In this document: positions 1 to 4,942 of the stretch, one piece after another
Numbering within the stretch: the first letter of the stretch is position 1
Layout: every line of letters begins with the position of its first letter
NCBI GenBank assembly: GCA_023388015.1
Contig: JAEWHB010000118.1
Coordinates: 1 to 8,508 of the forward strand
Origin: Bacteroidota bacterium
GTDB lineage: Bacteria > Bacteroidota > Bacteroidia > Flavobacteriales > Weeksellaceae
Length of the DNA stretch: 8,508 nucleotides
Direction of reading: 5' to 3'
Made by a program: the position numbers and the translations under genes
Notes under the pieces: model-generated
The model's input: the letters and a program-made list of their open reading frames with translations, nothing else
What the model was told of the DNA's origin: nothing
The model's database searches: none

Positions 1-601
1 AACCATCTGCATGTTCCACCACAAATCCATTCCAGTTTGGATTACCATTATTGACACAGCTTAAATCATTGAATCCGTCTTTTTTGTTGACAATCACTCC
101 TTCTGCAGCGGCTACAACTTCCATTACGTTTTCCGCCATTCTTTTCCAAGGATAAGGCCACAAAATAAGATCGGTTCCCTGATGATTTCCGGAAGCCCAA
201 TCATAAGTTCTGTTACCACAATTGTAATCGAGTAGCTGGTTGTTTGGCGTTAGATTATGATCTACATTAAAATTAATTGTATGGTAGCCGTATTCAGAAA
301 ATCCGTCCTTTGGACGAATGGGTTCAATAAAAAGCACCTGATTTCCCAAATGAGAAAATGCATTCGGATTTTCTTGTAAAATGAGCGCTTTGTTTTCTGC
401 AATTTCAATATCCATTTCAAATCTGGCCTGATCTGAAAGACATTCTGTTTTTTCAAATTCTACAACTGTAAACTTAGCATCCAAAAGGTTTGAACTGTTT
501 GCCAGATAGATCTCTTGATTTTCGATTGGATAAACTATTTCCTTTATCTGACCATTCAGCACAAAAGGAAAAACAAGTAAAAAGGGTAAAGAAATTTTCA
601 T
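1..601 (-). CDS. Secreted M23-family zinc metallopeptidase, C-terminal part beyond the window
   Basis: The gene starts with ATG at 601 and runs leftward off the window, leaving about 200 residues visible. Residues 1-17 form a short hydrophobic signal peptide ending LNG before Gln18. Residues 18-120 are a beta-rich N-terminal region I cannot assign to a domain. The M23 (peptidase_M23, LytM-like) domain begins near residue 125: NHQGTD gives the H140-x3-D144 zinc-binding motif, and AAAEGVIV (164-171) and VVEHADG (194-200) match the strands that follow in this family. The final HxH metal motif lies outside the window. M23 enzymes cut peptidoglycan cross-bridges or other glycine-rich peptides outside the cytoplasm. 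Flavobacterial members of this type often end in a type IX secretion sorting domain, which cannot be checked here. Cys128 and Cys182 could form a disulphide. The gene follows a terminator and has its own -7 element, so it is probably a separate unit. Confidence 0.85.
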   Translation of the reverse strand, partial: MKISLPFLLVFPFVLNGQIKEIVYPIENQEIYLANSSNLLDAKFTVVEFEKTECLSDQARFEMDIEIAENKALILQENPNAFSHLGNQVLFIEPIRPKDGFSEYGYHTINFNVDHNLTPNNQLLDYNCGNRTYDWASGNHQGTDLILWPYPWKRMAENVMEVVAAAEGVIVNKKDGFNDLSCVNNGNPNWNGFVVEHADG

Positions 602-625
602 AATAATTGAGTTTTAGAATAACCA

Positions 626-633
626 CAAAACTA
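626..633 (-). promoter_or_regulatory. Candidate -7 promoter element (TAGTTTTG) for the M23 peptidase gene
   Basis: On the minus strand TAGTTTTG matches the Bacteroidota -7 consensus TAnnTTTG and lies 24 bases before the ATG at 601, giving a leader of roughly 20 bases. I found no TTG at the usual 19-23 base distance upstream, so the match is partial. The terminator just upstream (724-754) makes a separate promoter here necessary. Confidence 0.4.
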
Positions 634-723
634 AAGTTCTCAATATTTTTAATTGTCTTAAATCTTTACATTGTCAAAAATCAGTACTACAAATCGGCTT
701 TTGATGAGGGTTTTACTTCAAAA

Positions 724-754
724 AAAATCCGGAACTTTTTTAGATCCGGATTTT
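724..754 (-). terminator. Intrinsic terminator after the two-lipoprotein unit
   Basis: AAAATCCGGA (724-733) and TCCGGATTTT (745-754) form a perfect 10-bp inverted repeat with an 11-base loop. Read on the minus strand, the stem runs straight into eight T residues (complement of the A run 720-727). It lies 24 bases after the stop of the lipoprotein gene at 779, so it closes the minus-strand unit that starts at the response regulator. Confidence 0.85.
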
Positions 755-778
755 GTATAATTTATTTGAAACTAAGTT

Positions 779-1258
779 TTATTCAATTTTCATTGAATTC
801 TTCAGATAAAATGCTTCGATTATTTCTTGCATCGGATAAGCAAACCAGTCGGTTTGTTTTTTGATTTTCAAATTTTTGTCCAATTCAAGCCAGATGACAA
901 ACCTGGTTCCCTCAACTTTTTTTCCGTTGTAAAAATAAGGAGTGGTCGTCCCTGAAGCCACAATGGAAGAATCACTGCTCACGATTTCGTTCAAAACAAT
1001 TGTTTCTGTTGAAGTGTATTTAAAAGCCGGATCTTTCCAACGGTAAAATTCCTCGTACAAAAATTTAGGATCGTTGGCATTTGATTCAAATCCAATGTTT
1101 TCATATTTAAAATCAGACGAATAAAAAGAAAGGATTTTGTCGATTTCTTTTCTTTCTGAATAAGTTTTGAAAAAACGCTCTCCCAATTCCTGGGTTTTGT
1201 TTTCCTTAGCACATGAAAAAAGTACAAGCCCCGAAATCATTAATAAAATATGCTTCAT
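779..1258 (-). CDS. Lipoprotein with an NTF2/SnoaL-like domain
   Basis: This encodes 159 residues. The N-terminus is a lipoprotein signal peptide with lipobox LFSC, so Cys16 is the predicted lipidated residue. It is followed by AKENK, a charged stretch typical of Bacteroidota lipoproteins. Residues about 25-150 have the pattern of small SnoaL/NTF2-like alpha+beta proteins: a helix with FFKTY, then FYSSDFKYENIGF, then long beta strands around VASGTTTPYFYNGKK and TRFVIWLELDKNLKIKKQTDWF. Such domains form a cone-shaped pocket and may bind a small ligand or be purely structural. No catalytic residues can be named here. The ATG follows directly on the TAA of the upstream lipoprotein gene (TAAATG), so the two are very probably translated from one message. 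A strong terminator follows. The fold call is by pattern only. The lipoprotein call is firm and the function unknown. Confidence 0.75.
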   Translation of the reverse strand: MKHILLMISGLVLFSCAKENKTQELGERFFKTYSERKEIDKILSFYSSDFKYENIGFESNANDPKFLYEEFYRWKDPAFKYTSTETIVLNEIVSSDSSIVASGTTTPYFYNGKKVEGTRFVIWLELDKNLKIKKQTDWFAYPMQEIIEAFYLKNSMKIE

Positions 1259-1669
1259 TTAATCAGGGATTCTTTTTAAAAATTGCTCCGGTTCCATGTA
1301 AGTAAGACTGTCGGTAAGCGCTACCCAAGTATCATTGTCAGACCAACCATAATGCCTTACATTCAGACTTCCGCTTTTAGGTTCCAATTCTATAATGGTC
1401 CCGTCGTCTACTTTTGACCAGTTTCCATGTGCTCGTCTTCCATTTTGAGTCATTTCAAATGCTTCTCCATTCAGTTTAAGTTCTATTTCCTTACCCTGAA
1501 TTTTCCCTTTGAAAGTTCCTTCATAATTGATTGCTTCCGAATTTATCTGAGAGGTTTCTTCCAAGATTTCAATCTCTTCCTGGCTCAAATCCCCTTCAAC
1601 ATTCTCTTCTTTGTTCCCACAAGATATCATCAAGAATCCGGCAAAAACTGCTATATAAAATTTATTCAT
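1259..1669 (-). CDS. Small NlpE-like lipoprotein, lacking the CxxC motif
   Basis: This encodes 136 residues. The signal peptide has lipobox MISC, making Cys17 the lipidated residue. It is followed by GNKEE and a Glu/Asp-rich linker to about residue 45. The rest is a small beta-barrel-like domain: YEGTFKGKIQGKEIELKLN, then EMTQNGRRAHGNWSKVDDGTIIELEP. This resembles the N-terminal domain of NlpE and related DUF306/META-like lipoproteins, in which a short barrel ends in G.W...... I.L. The CxxC of E. coli NlpE, linked to copper and surface sensing, is absent. K-E-E close after the lipid Cys resembles the lipoprotein export signal for surface exposure described in Bacteroidota, so a surface location is an inference. 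The gene sits 44 bases behind the response regulator and abuts the next lipoprotein gene, suggesting one transcript. Its function is unknown. Confidence 0.75.
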   Translation of the reverse strand: MNKFYIAVFAGFLMISCGNKEENVEGDLSQEEIEILEETSQINSEAINYEGTFKGKIQGKEIELKLNGEAFEMTQNGRRAHGNWSKVDDGTIIELEPKSGSLNVRHYGWSDNDTWVALTDSLTYMEPEQFLKRIPD

Positions 1670-1689
1670 AATTAACTCTTTGATTAACC

Positions 1690-1708
1690 AACGATTAAAA
1701 ATATCGTT
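1690..1708 (-). other. Small inverted repeat between the response regulator and the lipoprotein gene
   Basis: AACGAT (1690-1695) and ATCGTT (1703-1708) form a 6-bp perfect stem with a 7-base loop in the 44-base gap after the response-regulator stop. No T tract follows on the minus strand, so this is not a convincing terminator. It could modulate expression or protect mRNA ends, or be chance in AT-rich DNA. Confidence 0.3.
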
Positions 1709-1713
1709 TAGTA

Positions 1714-2898
1714 TTATTTTTTTACGAAATTTTCCACGTCACTTTTGGACACAGGATCTCCACCCAAAATGAGCATTCTTTCTACCACATTTCGAAGTTC
1801 ACGTATATTTCCCGTCCAGTCATACTTTTCAAGAATCTTGATGGCTTCATCAGAAAATTCTTTAAACGGCATTCCCGATGATTCTGCAATCTGAATTGAG
1901 AAATGTTTTACCAGCTGAGCGATGTCTTCCCGTCTTTCATTTAACCCCGGAACTTCAATGACAATAACCGCCAACCTATGGTACAAATCCTCTCTGAAAC
2001 GGCCTTCGGCAATTTCTGTCCGCAAATCTTTGTTGGTTGCTGCAATGACCCTTACATCCACTTTTATTTCACGATCGGCTCCCACTCTGGAAATTTTTGC
2101 TTCCTGCAAAGCCCGCAAAACTTTTGCCTGTGCAGAAAGACTCATATCCCCAATTTCATCAAGGAAAATCGTGCCGCCATTGGCCAATTCAAATTTACCT
2201 TCTTTGTCTTTGTGCGCACCTGTAAAAGACCCTTTCACATGACCAAACAATTCACTTTCAATAAGTTCAGAAGGAATCGCAGCACAATTCACCTCCACAA
2301 GTGGCATTTTGTTCCGCGAACTTTTCTCGTGAATATGATGCGCCACCAATTCTTTTCCGGAACCATTGGGCCCCACGATTAAAACCCGCGCTTCTGTATC
2401 AGCAACTTTATCGATGATATTTCTGATTTGCCCCAAAGCTTCCGATTCGCCCACCATTTCATATCGTTTGGCGACTTTTCTTTTGAGGGCTTTGTTTTCA
2501 GTGGTAAGTTCTTTATTTTTTGTAATCAGAACTTTTTTATCCAATGCATTTCGGACTGTGCTAAGAAAGCGGTTCAGATCGGGTGGTTTTGAAATGTAGT
2601 CAAAAGCTCCTTTTTTAATGCAATCAACCGCCGTTTCAATATCTCCGTGTCCGGAAATCATCAGAAAAGAAAGATCGGGATTGTATTCCAAAGCTTCCAC
2701 CAGCACTTGAACACCATCTTTTTTCGGCATTTTTATATCGCTGATGATCAGGTCAAAATCCATTGATTTAATTTTACTCAAACCCTCTTCACCGTCTTCC
2801 GCAACCTCTACTTCATAACTTTTATCTTCGTCGAGTAATATATTTTTAATGACGTTCCGAATGGCGGCTTCGTCTTCAATAATTAAAATTTTAGACAT
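1714..2898 (-). CDS. NtrC-family sigma-54 response regulator without a DNA-binding domain
   Basis: This 394-residue protein has two domains. Residues 1-120 are a receiver: acidic pocket E8/D9, phospho-acceptor D54 in ISDIKMP, S82 in MISGHG, and K104 in YISKPP. A coiled linker (about 121-145) leads to an AAA+ domain. That domain has a variant Walker A GPNGSGKE (176-183), the sigma-54 contact loop GSFTGA (223-228), Walker B GGTIFLDE (241-248), sensor I VIAATN (284-289), FREDLYHRL with putative arginine fingers (301-309), and WTGNIREL with the sensor II arginine (361-368). The protein ends about 20 residues later, so the Fis-type helix-turn-helix normal for this family is missing. The 44 bases to the next gene cannot encode one. 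It should drive RpoN-dependent transcription after phosphorylation. No partner histidine kinase is in the window, and I saw no -24/-12 promoter by eye. Two lipoprotein genes lie downstream in the same direction. Confidence 0.93.
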   Translation of the reverse strand: MSKILIIEDEAAIRNVIKNILLDEDKSYEVEVAEDGEEGLSKIKSMDFDLIISDIKMPKKDGVQVLVEALEYNPDLSFLMISGHGDIETAVDCIKKGAFDYISKPPDLNRFLSTVRNALDKKVLITKNKELTTENKALKRKVAKRYEMVGESEALGQIRNIIDKVADTEARVLIVGPNGSGKELVAHHIHEKSSRNKMPLVEVNCAAIPSELIESELFGHVKGSFTGAHKDKEGKFELANGGTIFLDEIGDMSLSAQAKVLRALQEAKISRVGADREIKVDVRVIAATNKDLRTEIAEGRFREDLYHRLAVIVIEVPGLNERREDIAQLVKHFSIQIAESSGMPFKEFSDEAIKILEKYDWTGNIRELRNVVERMLILGGDPVSKSDVENFVKK

Positions 2899-2917
2899 TT
2901 TTTAATTTTTTGAATTC

Positions 2918-2925
2918 CAAATATA
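2918..2925 (-). promoter_or_regulatory. Candidate -7 promoter element (TATATTTG) for the response-regulator unit
   Basis: TATATTTG on the minus strand fits TAnnTTTG and lies 19 bases before the ATG at 2898. No TTG is found 19-23 bases further upstream. The response regulator may therefore be read from this weak promoter, from the upstream DMT-family gene 59 bases away (no terminator seen between them), or both. Confidence 0.4.
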
Positions 2926-2957
2926 GGCGCAATAAGTGAATTGATGAAATGCCCCGC

Positions 2958-3326
2958 TTATTTCTTGAAAATAAAATAGACTGCCAGTACCAGAAAGGCA
3001 AAACCGATCAAATGGTTCGTCCTGAAACTTTCATTTTTAAAAACCAGAATCGTAAAAAAAGAAAAAACAATAAGCGTAATAACTTCCTGAATGACTTTGA
3101 GCTGCCACAAAGTAAAAGGTCCGCCATTTCCCACAAATCCTATTTTGTTGGCCGGAACCATGGCCATATACTCAAAAAGTGCGATCATCCAACTGAGAAG
3201 GATGATTTTCAAAAGGCTCATATTGGAAAACCAATCGTATTCTTTGAATTTAAGATGACCGTACCAGGCAAATGTCATAAAAACATTGGAAACAATCAAT
3301 AAGCCGATGGTATAAAACACTTTCAT
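2958..3326 (-). CDS. DMT_6 (DUF486) family four-helix membrane protein
   Basis: This encodes 122 residues, which is full length for the family. Four hydrophobic segments lie at about 3-22, 38-57, 78-96 and 104-120. Family landmarks are clear: FMTFAWYGHLKF (16-27), IALFEYMAMVPANKIG (48-63) and FTLWQLKVIQEVITL (71-85). These identify the DUF486/DMT_6 group, related to the drug/metabolite transporter superfamily. It is half the size of ordinary ten-helix members, so if it transports anything it probably does so as an oligomer. The substrate is unknown for the family. It has a strong promoter (3346-3378) and a short leader. The response regulator starts 59 bases downstream on the same strand without an obvious terminator. 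A functional link is not shown by the sequence. Confidence 0.88.
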   Translation of the reverse strand: MKVFYTIGLLIVSNVFMTFAWYGHLKFKEYDWFSNMSLLKIILLSWMIALFEYMAMVPANKIGFVGNGGPFTLWQLKVIQEVITLIVFSFFTILVFKNESFRTNHLIGFAFLVLAVYFIFKK

Positions 3327-3345
3327 TTAGACGAATTGGATTCGG

Positions 3346-3378
3346 CAAATATATTCCAGATTTTGATTTGAATTTCAA
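3346..3378 (-). promoter_or_regulatory. Bacteroidota-type promoter for the DMT_6 gene
   Basis: On the minus strand TTG (3378-3376), preceded by a T run, is followed after 22 bases by TATATTTG (3353-3346) and then C. This fits the flavobacterial TTG-N(17-23)-TAnnTTTG pattern. The predicted start of transcription is near 3339, leaving a leader of about a dozen bases before the ATG at 3326. Confidence 0.7.
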
Positions 3379-3406
3379 AAAAATATAAGTAGAAATTACA
3401 AGGACA

Positions 3407-3456
3407 AATTTGCACCAAATTTGCACCAAAAAACGATAAAATGTGGTGTTATGTGG
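3407..3456. repeat. Cluster of short direct repeats downstream of the tRNA operon
   Basis: AATTTGCACCA occurs twice in tandem (3407-3417 and 3418-3428). A second imperfect pair, ATGTGGTGTT/ATGTGGATTT, follows at 3441-3460. CACCA (3424-3428) and TGGTG (3444-3448) form a short dyad spanning the two. The cluster sits between the DMT_6 promoter and the tRNA terminator, where no gene is present. Repeats of this sort can be recombinase or regulator binding sites, or chance in low-complexity DNA. No integrase gene is present nearby. Confidence 0.5.
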
Positions 3457-3505
3457 ATTTTTTTTTAACTCTCAACCACCCAAATAGAAAGTTATAAAAA
3501 CGAAA

Positions 3506-3528
3506 AAACCCTGTATTTATCAGGGTTT
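3506..3528 (-). terminator. Intrinsic terminator of the tRNA operon
   Basis: AAACCCTG (3506-3513) and CAGGGTTT (3521-3528) form an 8-bp perfect stem with a 7-base loop (TATTTAT). On the minus strand the stem ends in six T residues. It begins 8 bases after the 3' end of tRNA-Arg and closes the Ser-Pro-Arg operon. Confidence 0.88.
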
Positions 3529-3536
3529 CCGTGTAG

Positions 3537-3610
3537 TGATCGCGATAGGATTCGAACCTATGACCGTCTGCTTAGAAGGCAGATGCTCTATCCAGCTGAG
3601 CTACGCGACC
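3537..3610 (-). tRNA. tRNA-Arg (anticodon UCU)
   Basis: The 74-base gene has a complete cloverleaf: acceptor GGTCGCG/CGCGATC with one G-U pair, D arm GCTC/GAGC, anticodon arm TCTGC-CTTCTAA-GCAGA, and T arm ATAGG-TTCGAAT-CCTAT. The anticodon TCT reads AGA and probably AGG. The discriminator base is A and CCA is not encoded (CTACAC follows). It is the last gene of a three-tRNA operon, 71 bases after tRNA-Pro, and is followed by a terminator. Confidence 0.97.
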
Positions 3611-3628
3611 GTTTCGCATTAAAAATAA

Positions 3629-3675
3629 AATCTCAAAATTCGTTTCACTAAAAAGTTACTTGAAATTTTGAGATT
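3629..3675 (-). other. AT-rich 12-bp hairpin between tRNA-Pro and tRNA-Arg
   Basis: AATCTCAAAATT (3629-3640) and AATTTTGAGATT (3664-3675) are perfect inverted repeats with a 23-base loop. They start 6 bases after the 3' end of tRNA-Pro. Read on the minus strand, the second arm is followed by TTATTTTTA. It could be a leaky terminator reducing tRNA-Arg output, or a processing hairpin (RNase III or RNase E type). The stem has only two G-C pairs, so stability is modest. Confidence 0.5.
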
Positions 3676-3681
3676 AAAAAG

Positions 3682-3756
3682 TCGGGGTGGCAGGATTCGA
3701 ACCTGCGACCTCCTGGTCCCAAACCAGGCGCGATGACCGGGCTACGCTACACCCCG
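3682..3756 (-). tRNA. tRNA-Pro (anticodon UGG)
   Basis: The 75-base cloverleaf has acceptor CGGGGTG/CACCCCG, anticodon arm CCTGG-TTTGGGA-CCAGG and T arm GCAGG-TTCGAAT-CCTGC. The anticodon TGG reads CCN proline codons, chiefly CCA and CCG. The discriminator base is A, with no encoded CCA (CTTTTT follows). It lies 14 bases after tRNA-Ser in the same operon. Confidence 0.97.
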
Positions 3757-3770
3757 AATATTTCAAGTTG

Positions 3771-3854
3771 CGGAGAGACAGGGACTCGAACCCTGGCATC
3801 GGTTTCCCGATGACAGATTAGCAATCTGCTCCATTACCACTCTGGCACCTCTCC
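3771..3854 (-). tRNA. tRNA-Ser (anticodon GCU)
   Basis: The 84-base class II tRNA has acceptor GGAGAGG/TCTCTCC with a closing G-U pair. The anticodon arm is GCAGA-TTGCTAA-TCTGT (anticodon GCT, reading AGC/AGU). The long variable arm CATCGG-GAAA-CCGATG is typical of serine tRNAs. The T arm is CAGGG-TTCGAGT-CCCTG. The discriminator base is G, as expected for Ser, and CCA is not encoded. It is the first gene of the operon, directly downstream of a strong promoter. Confidence 0.97.
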
Positions 3855-3888
3855 TGTCTTCCAACCTCCATCACCATGAAAGCGGACG

Positions 3889-3919
3889 CAAAAGTAATCC
3901 TATACTTTGATTTATGCAA
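3889..3919 (-). promoter_or_regulatory. Strong promoter of the tRNA-Ser/Pro/Arg operon
   Basis: On the minus strand TTG (3919-3917), a 20-base spacer and TACTTTTGC (3896-3888) match the flavobacterial TTG-N(17-23)-TAnnTTTG consensus closely. This is the best promoter match in the window. The mature tRNA-Ser begins about 30 bases downstream, leaving a short leader to be trimmed. Divergently, the amidase promoter candidate starts 47 bases away. Confidence 0.82.
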
Positions 3920-3965
3920 GTTCTTTTCAAAGTTTTTTCTCTTTTTTCCTCAAATTCTTTTTAAC

Positions 3966-3973
3966 TATTTTTG
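3966..3973 (+). promoter_or_regulatory. Candidate -7 element (TATTTTTG) for the amidase/deformylase-like operon
   Basis: TATTTTTG fits TAnnTTTG and lies 26 bases before the GTG at 4000, which would give a leader of about 20 bases. No TTG is visible at the matching upstream distance, where the sequence is a T-rich tract. It is the only candidate in the gap between the divergent tRNA operon and the amidase. Confidence 0.42.
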
Positions 3974-3999
3974 TATCAGCAAACTATTAATTAGAAAAA

Positions 4000-4935
4000 G
4001 TGAAAAGTTTATCAGCCATTTCCATTGTTATTCTGTTTATTTTATCGTCTTGTGCTTCACAACCGCCAAAAGTTGTCAAGCAGGTCGTACGGGATACCGT
4101 CATCATCAACAAGATTACTGAACGTTACGAATCTGCGAGAATTGCCAAACTCGACAATTATAAAGTTTCTACTACGCATTATCCAGCAAAAGGTCAGGAC
4201 GAACGAATCCGCTTTTTGGTTTTACACTATACGGCCTTGGACGACGAAAAATCCATTCGTGTATTGACGCAACAGGAAGTCAGTTCGCATTATTTGATTC
4301 CAAATGATTATACCGATTCAATTTATGTTTTGGTAGACGAAACCAAGCGTTCATGGCATGCAGGAGCAAGTTATTGGAAAAATGTAAACAATATCAACTT
4401 TTCTTCCATCGGAATTGAAATTGTCAATTTAGGCTACACCACGAGCGCACCCGTGAGTGGAGATCCCGACATGGCAGCTGCTCAACGTACTTTTTACGAC
4501 TTCCCAAAACATCAAATCGATAAAGTAGCGGAATTGGCTCGTGATATCATTGACCGATATAAAATTGAACCTGTAAATGTTCTGGCGCATTCCGATATTG
4601 CGCCGCAAAGAAAACACGATCCGGGACCGAAATTCCCTTGGAAACGCTTGTATGACGAATTCAACATCGGCGCTTGGTACGAAGATGTCCATAAAAATAT
4701 GTTTCTTTCCCAATTCCCTTATTTGGAAAAGGATTCTACCACATTTATTCAATCTGTACAACAAGAATTTGAAAAATACGGTTACGAAATCAGAAAGACC
4801 GGAATTTGGGACGAACAGACCAAAAAAGTCATCACCGCTTTTCAGTACCACTTCCGTCCGGAACGTTATGATGGTGTTTTGGATGCGGAAACCTGGGCGA
4901 TTCTGAAAGCCTTGAATTTGAAATACAGATCCTGA
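4000..4935 (+). CDS. Lipoprotein N-acetylmuramoyl-L-alanine amidase with C-terminal peptidoglycan-binding domain (AmiD-like)
   Basis: The start is GTG at 4000. An in-frame TAA lies at 3988 with no other start between, so GTG is the only option giving the full signal peptide. The 311 residues comprise a lipoprotein signal (lipobox LSSC, Cys18), a short linker, an Amidase_2 domain (about 60-215) and a PG_binding_1 domain (about 245-305). Zinc ligands match the AmpD/AmiD family: H76 in VLHYTA, H197 in LAHSDIAP and D207 in RKHDPGPKFPW. E140 in GIEIVN and K205 are likely catalytic. The enzyme cuts the bond between N-acetylmuramic acid and the L-alanine of the stem peptide, acting on wall fragments or sacculus at the periplasmic face of a membrane. 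The residues after Cys18 (ASQPP) lack the acidic surface-export signature, so a periplasmic side is more likely. The next gene follows after only 7 bases, implying one transcript. Confidence 0.92.
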   Translation: MKSLSAISIVILFILSSCASQPPKVVKQVVRDTVIINKITERYESARIAKLDNYKVSTTHYPAKGQDERIRFLVLHYTALDDEKSIRVLTQQEVSSHYLIPNDYTDSIYVLVDETKRSWHAGASYWKNVNNINFSSIGIEIVNLGYTTSAPVSGDPDMAAAQRTFYDFPKHQIDKVAELARDIIDRYKIEPVNVLAHSDIAPQRKHDPGPKFPWKRLYDEFNIGAWYEDVHKNMFLSQFPYLEKDSTTFIQSVQQEFEKYGYEIRKTGIWDEQTKKVITAFQYHFRPERYDGVLDAETWAILKALNLKYRS

Positions 4936-4942
4936 TTTATTT

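Noticed and set aside
607..864. Open frame of 85 codons on the plus strand
   Set aside because: It runs across the terminator hairpin and antisense to the lipoprotein gene, with no recognisable domain. It is a chance frame.
1922..2599. Long plus-strand open frames opposite the response regulator
   Set aside because: They are antisense shadows of a well-conserved AAA+ gene and have no family features of their own.
2949..3302. 117-codon plus-strand frame opposite the DMT_6 gene
   Set aside because: It is very basic and low in complexity, and antisense to a clear four-helix membrane protein with its own promoter.
4429..4851. 140-codon minus-strand frame opposite the amidase
   Set aside because: It is antisense to conserved zinc-ligand codons of the amidase. 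It is a shadow frame.
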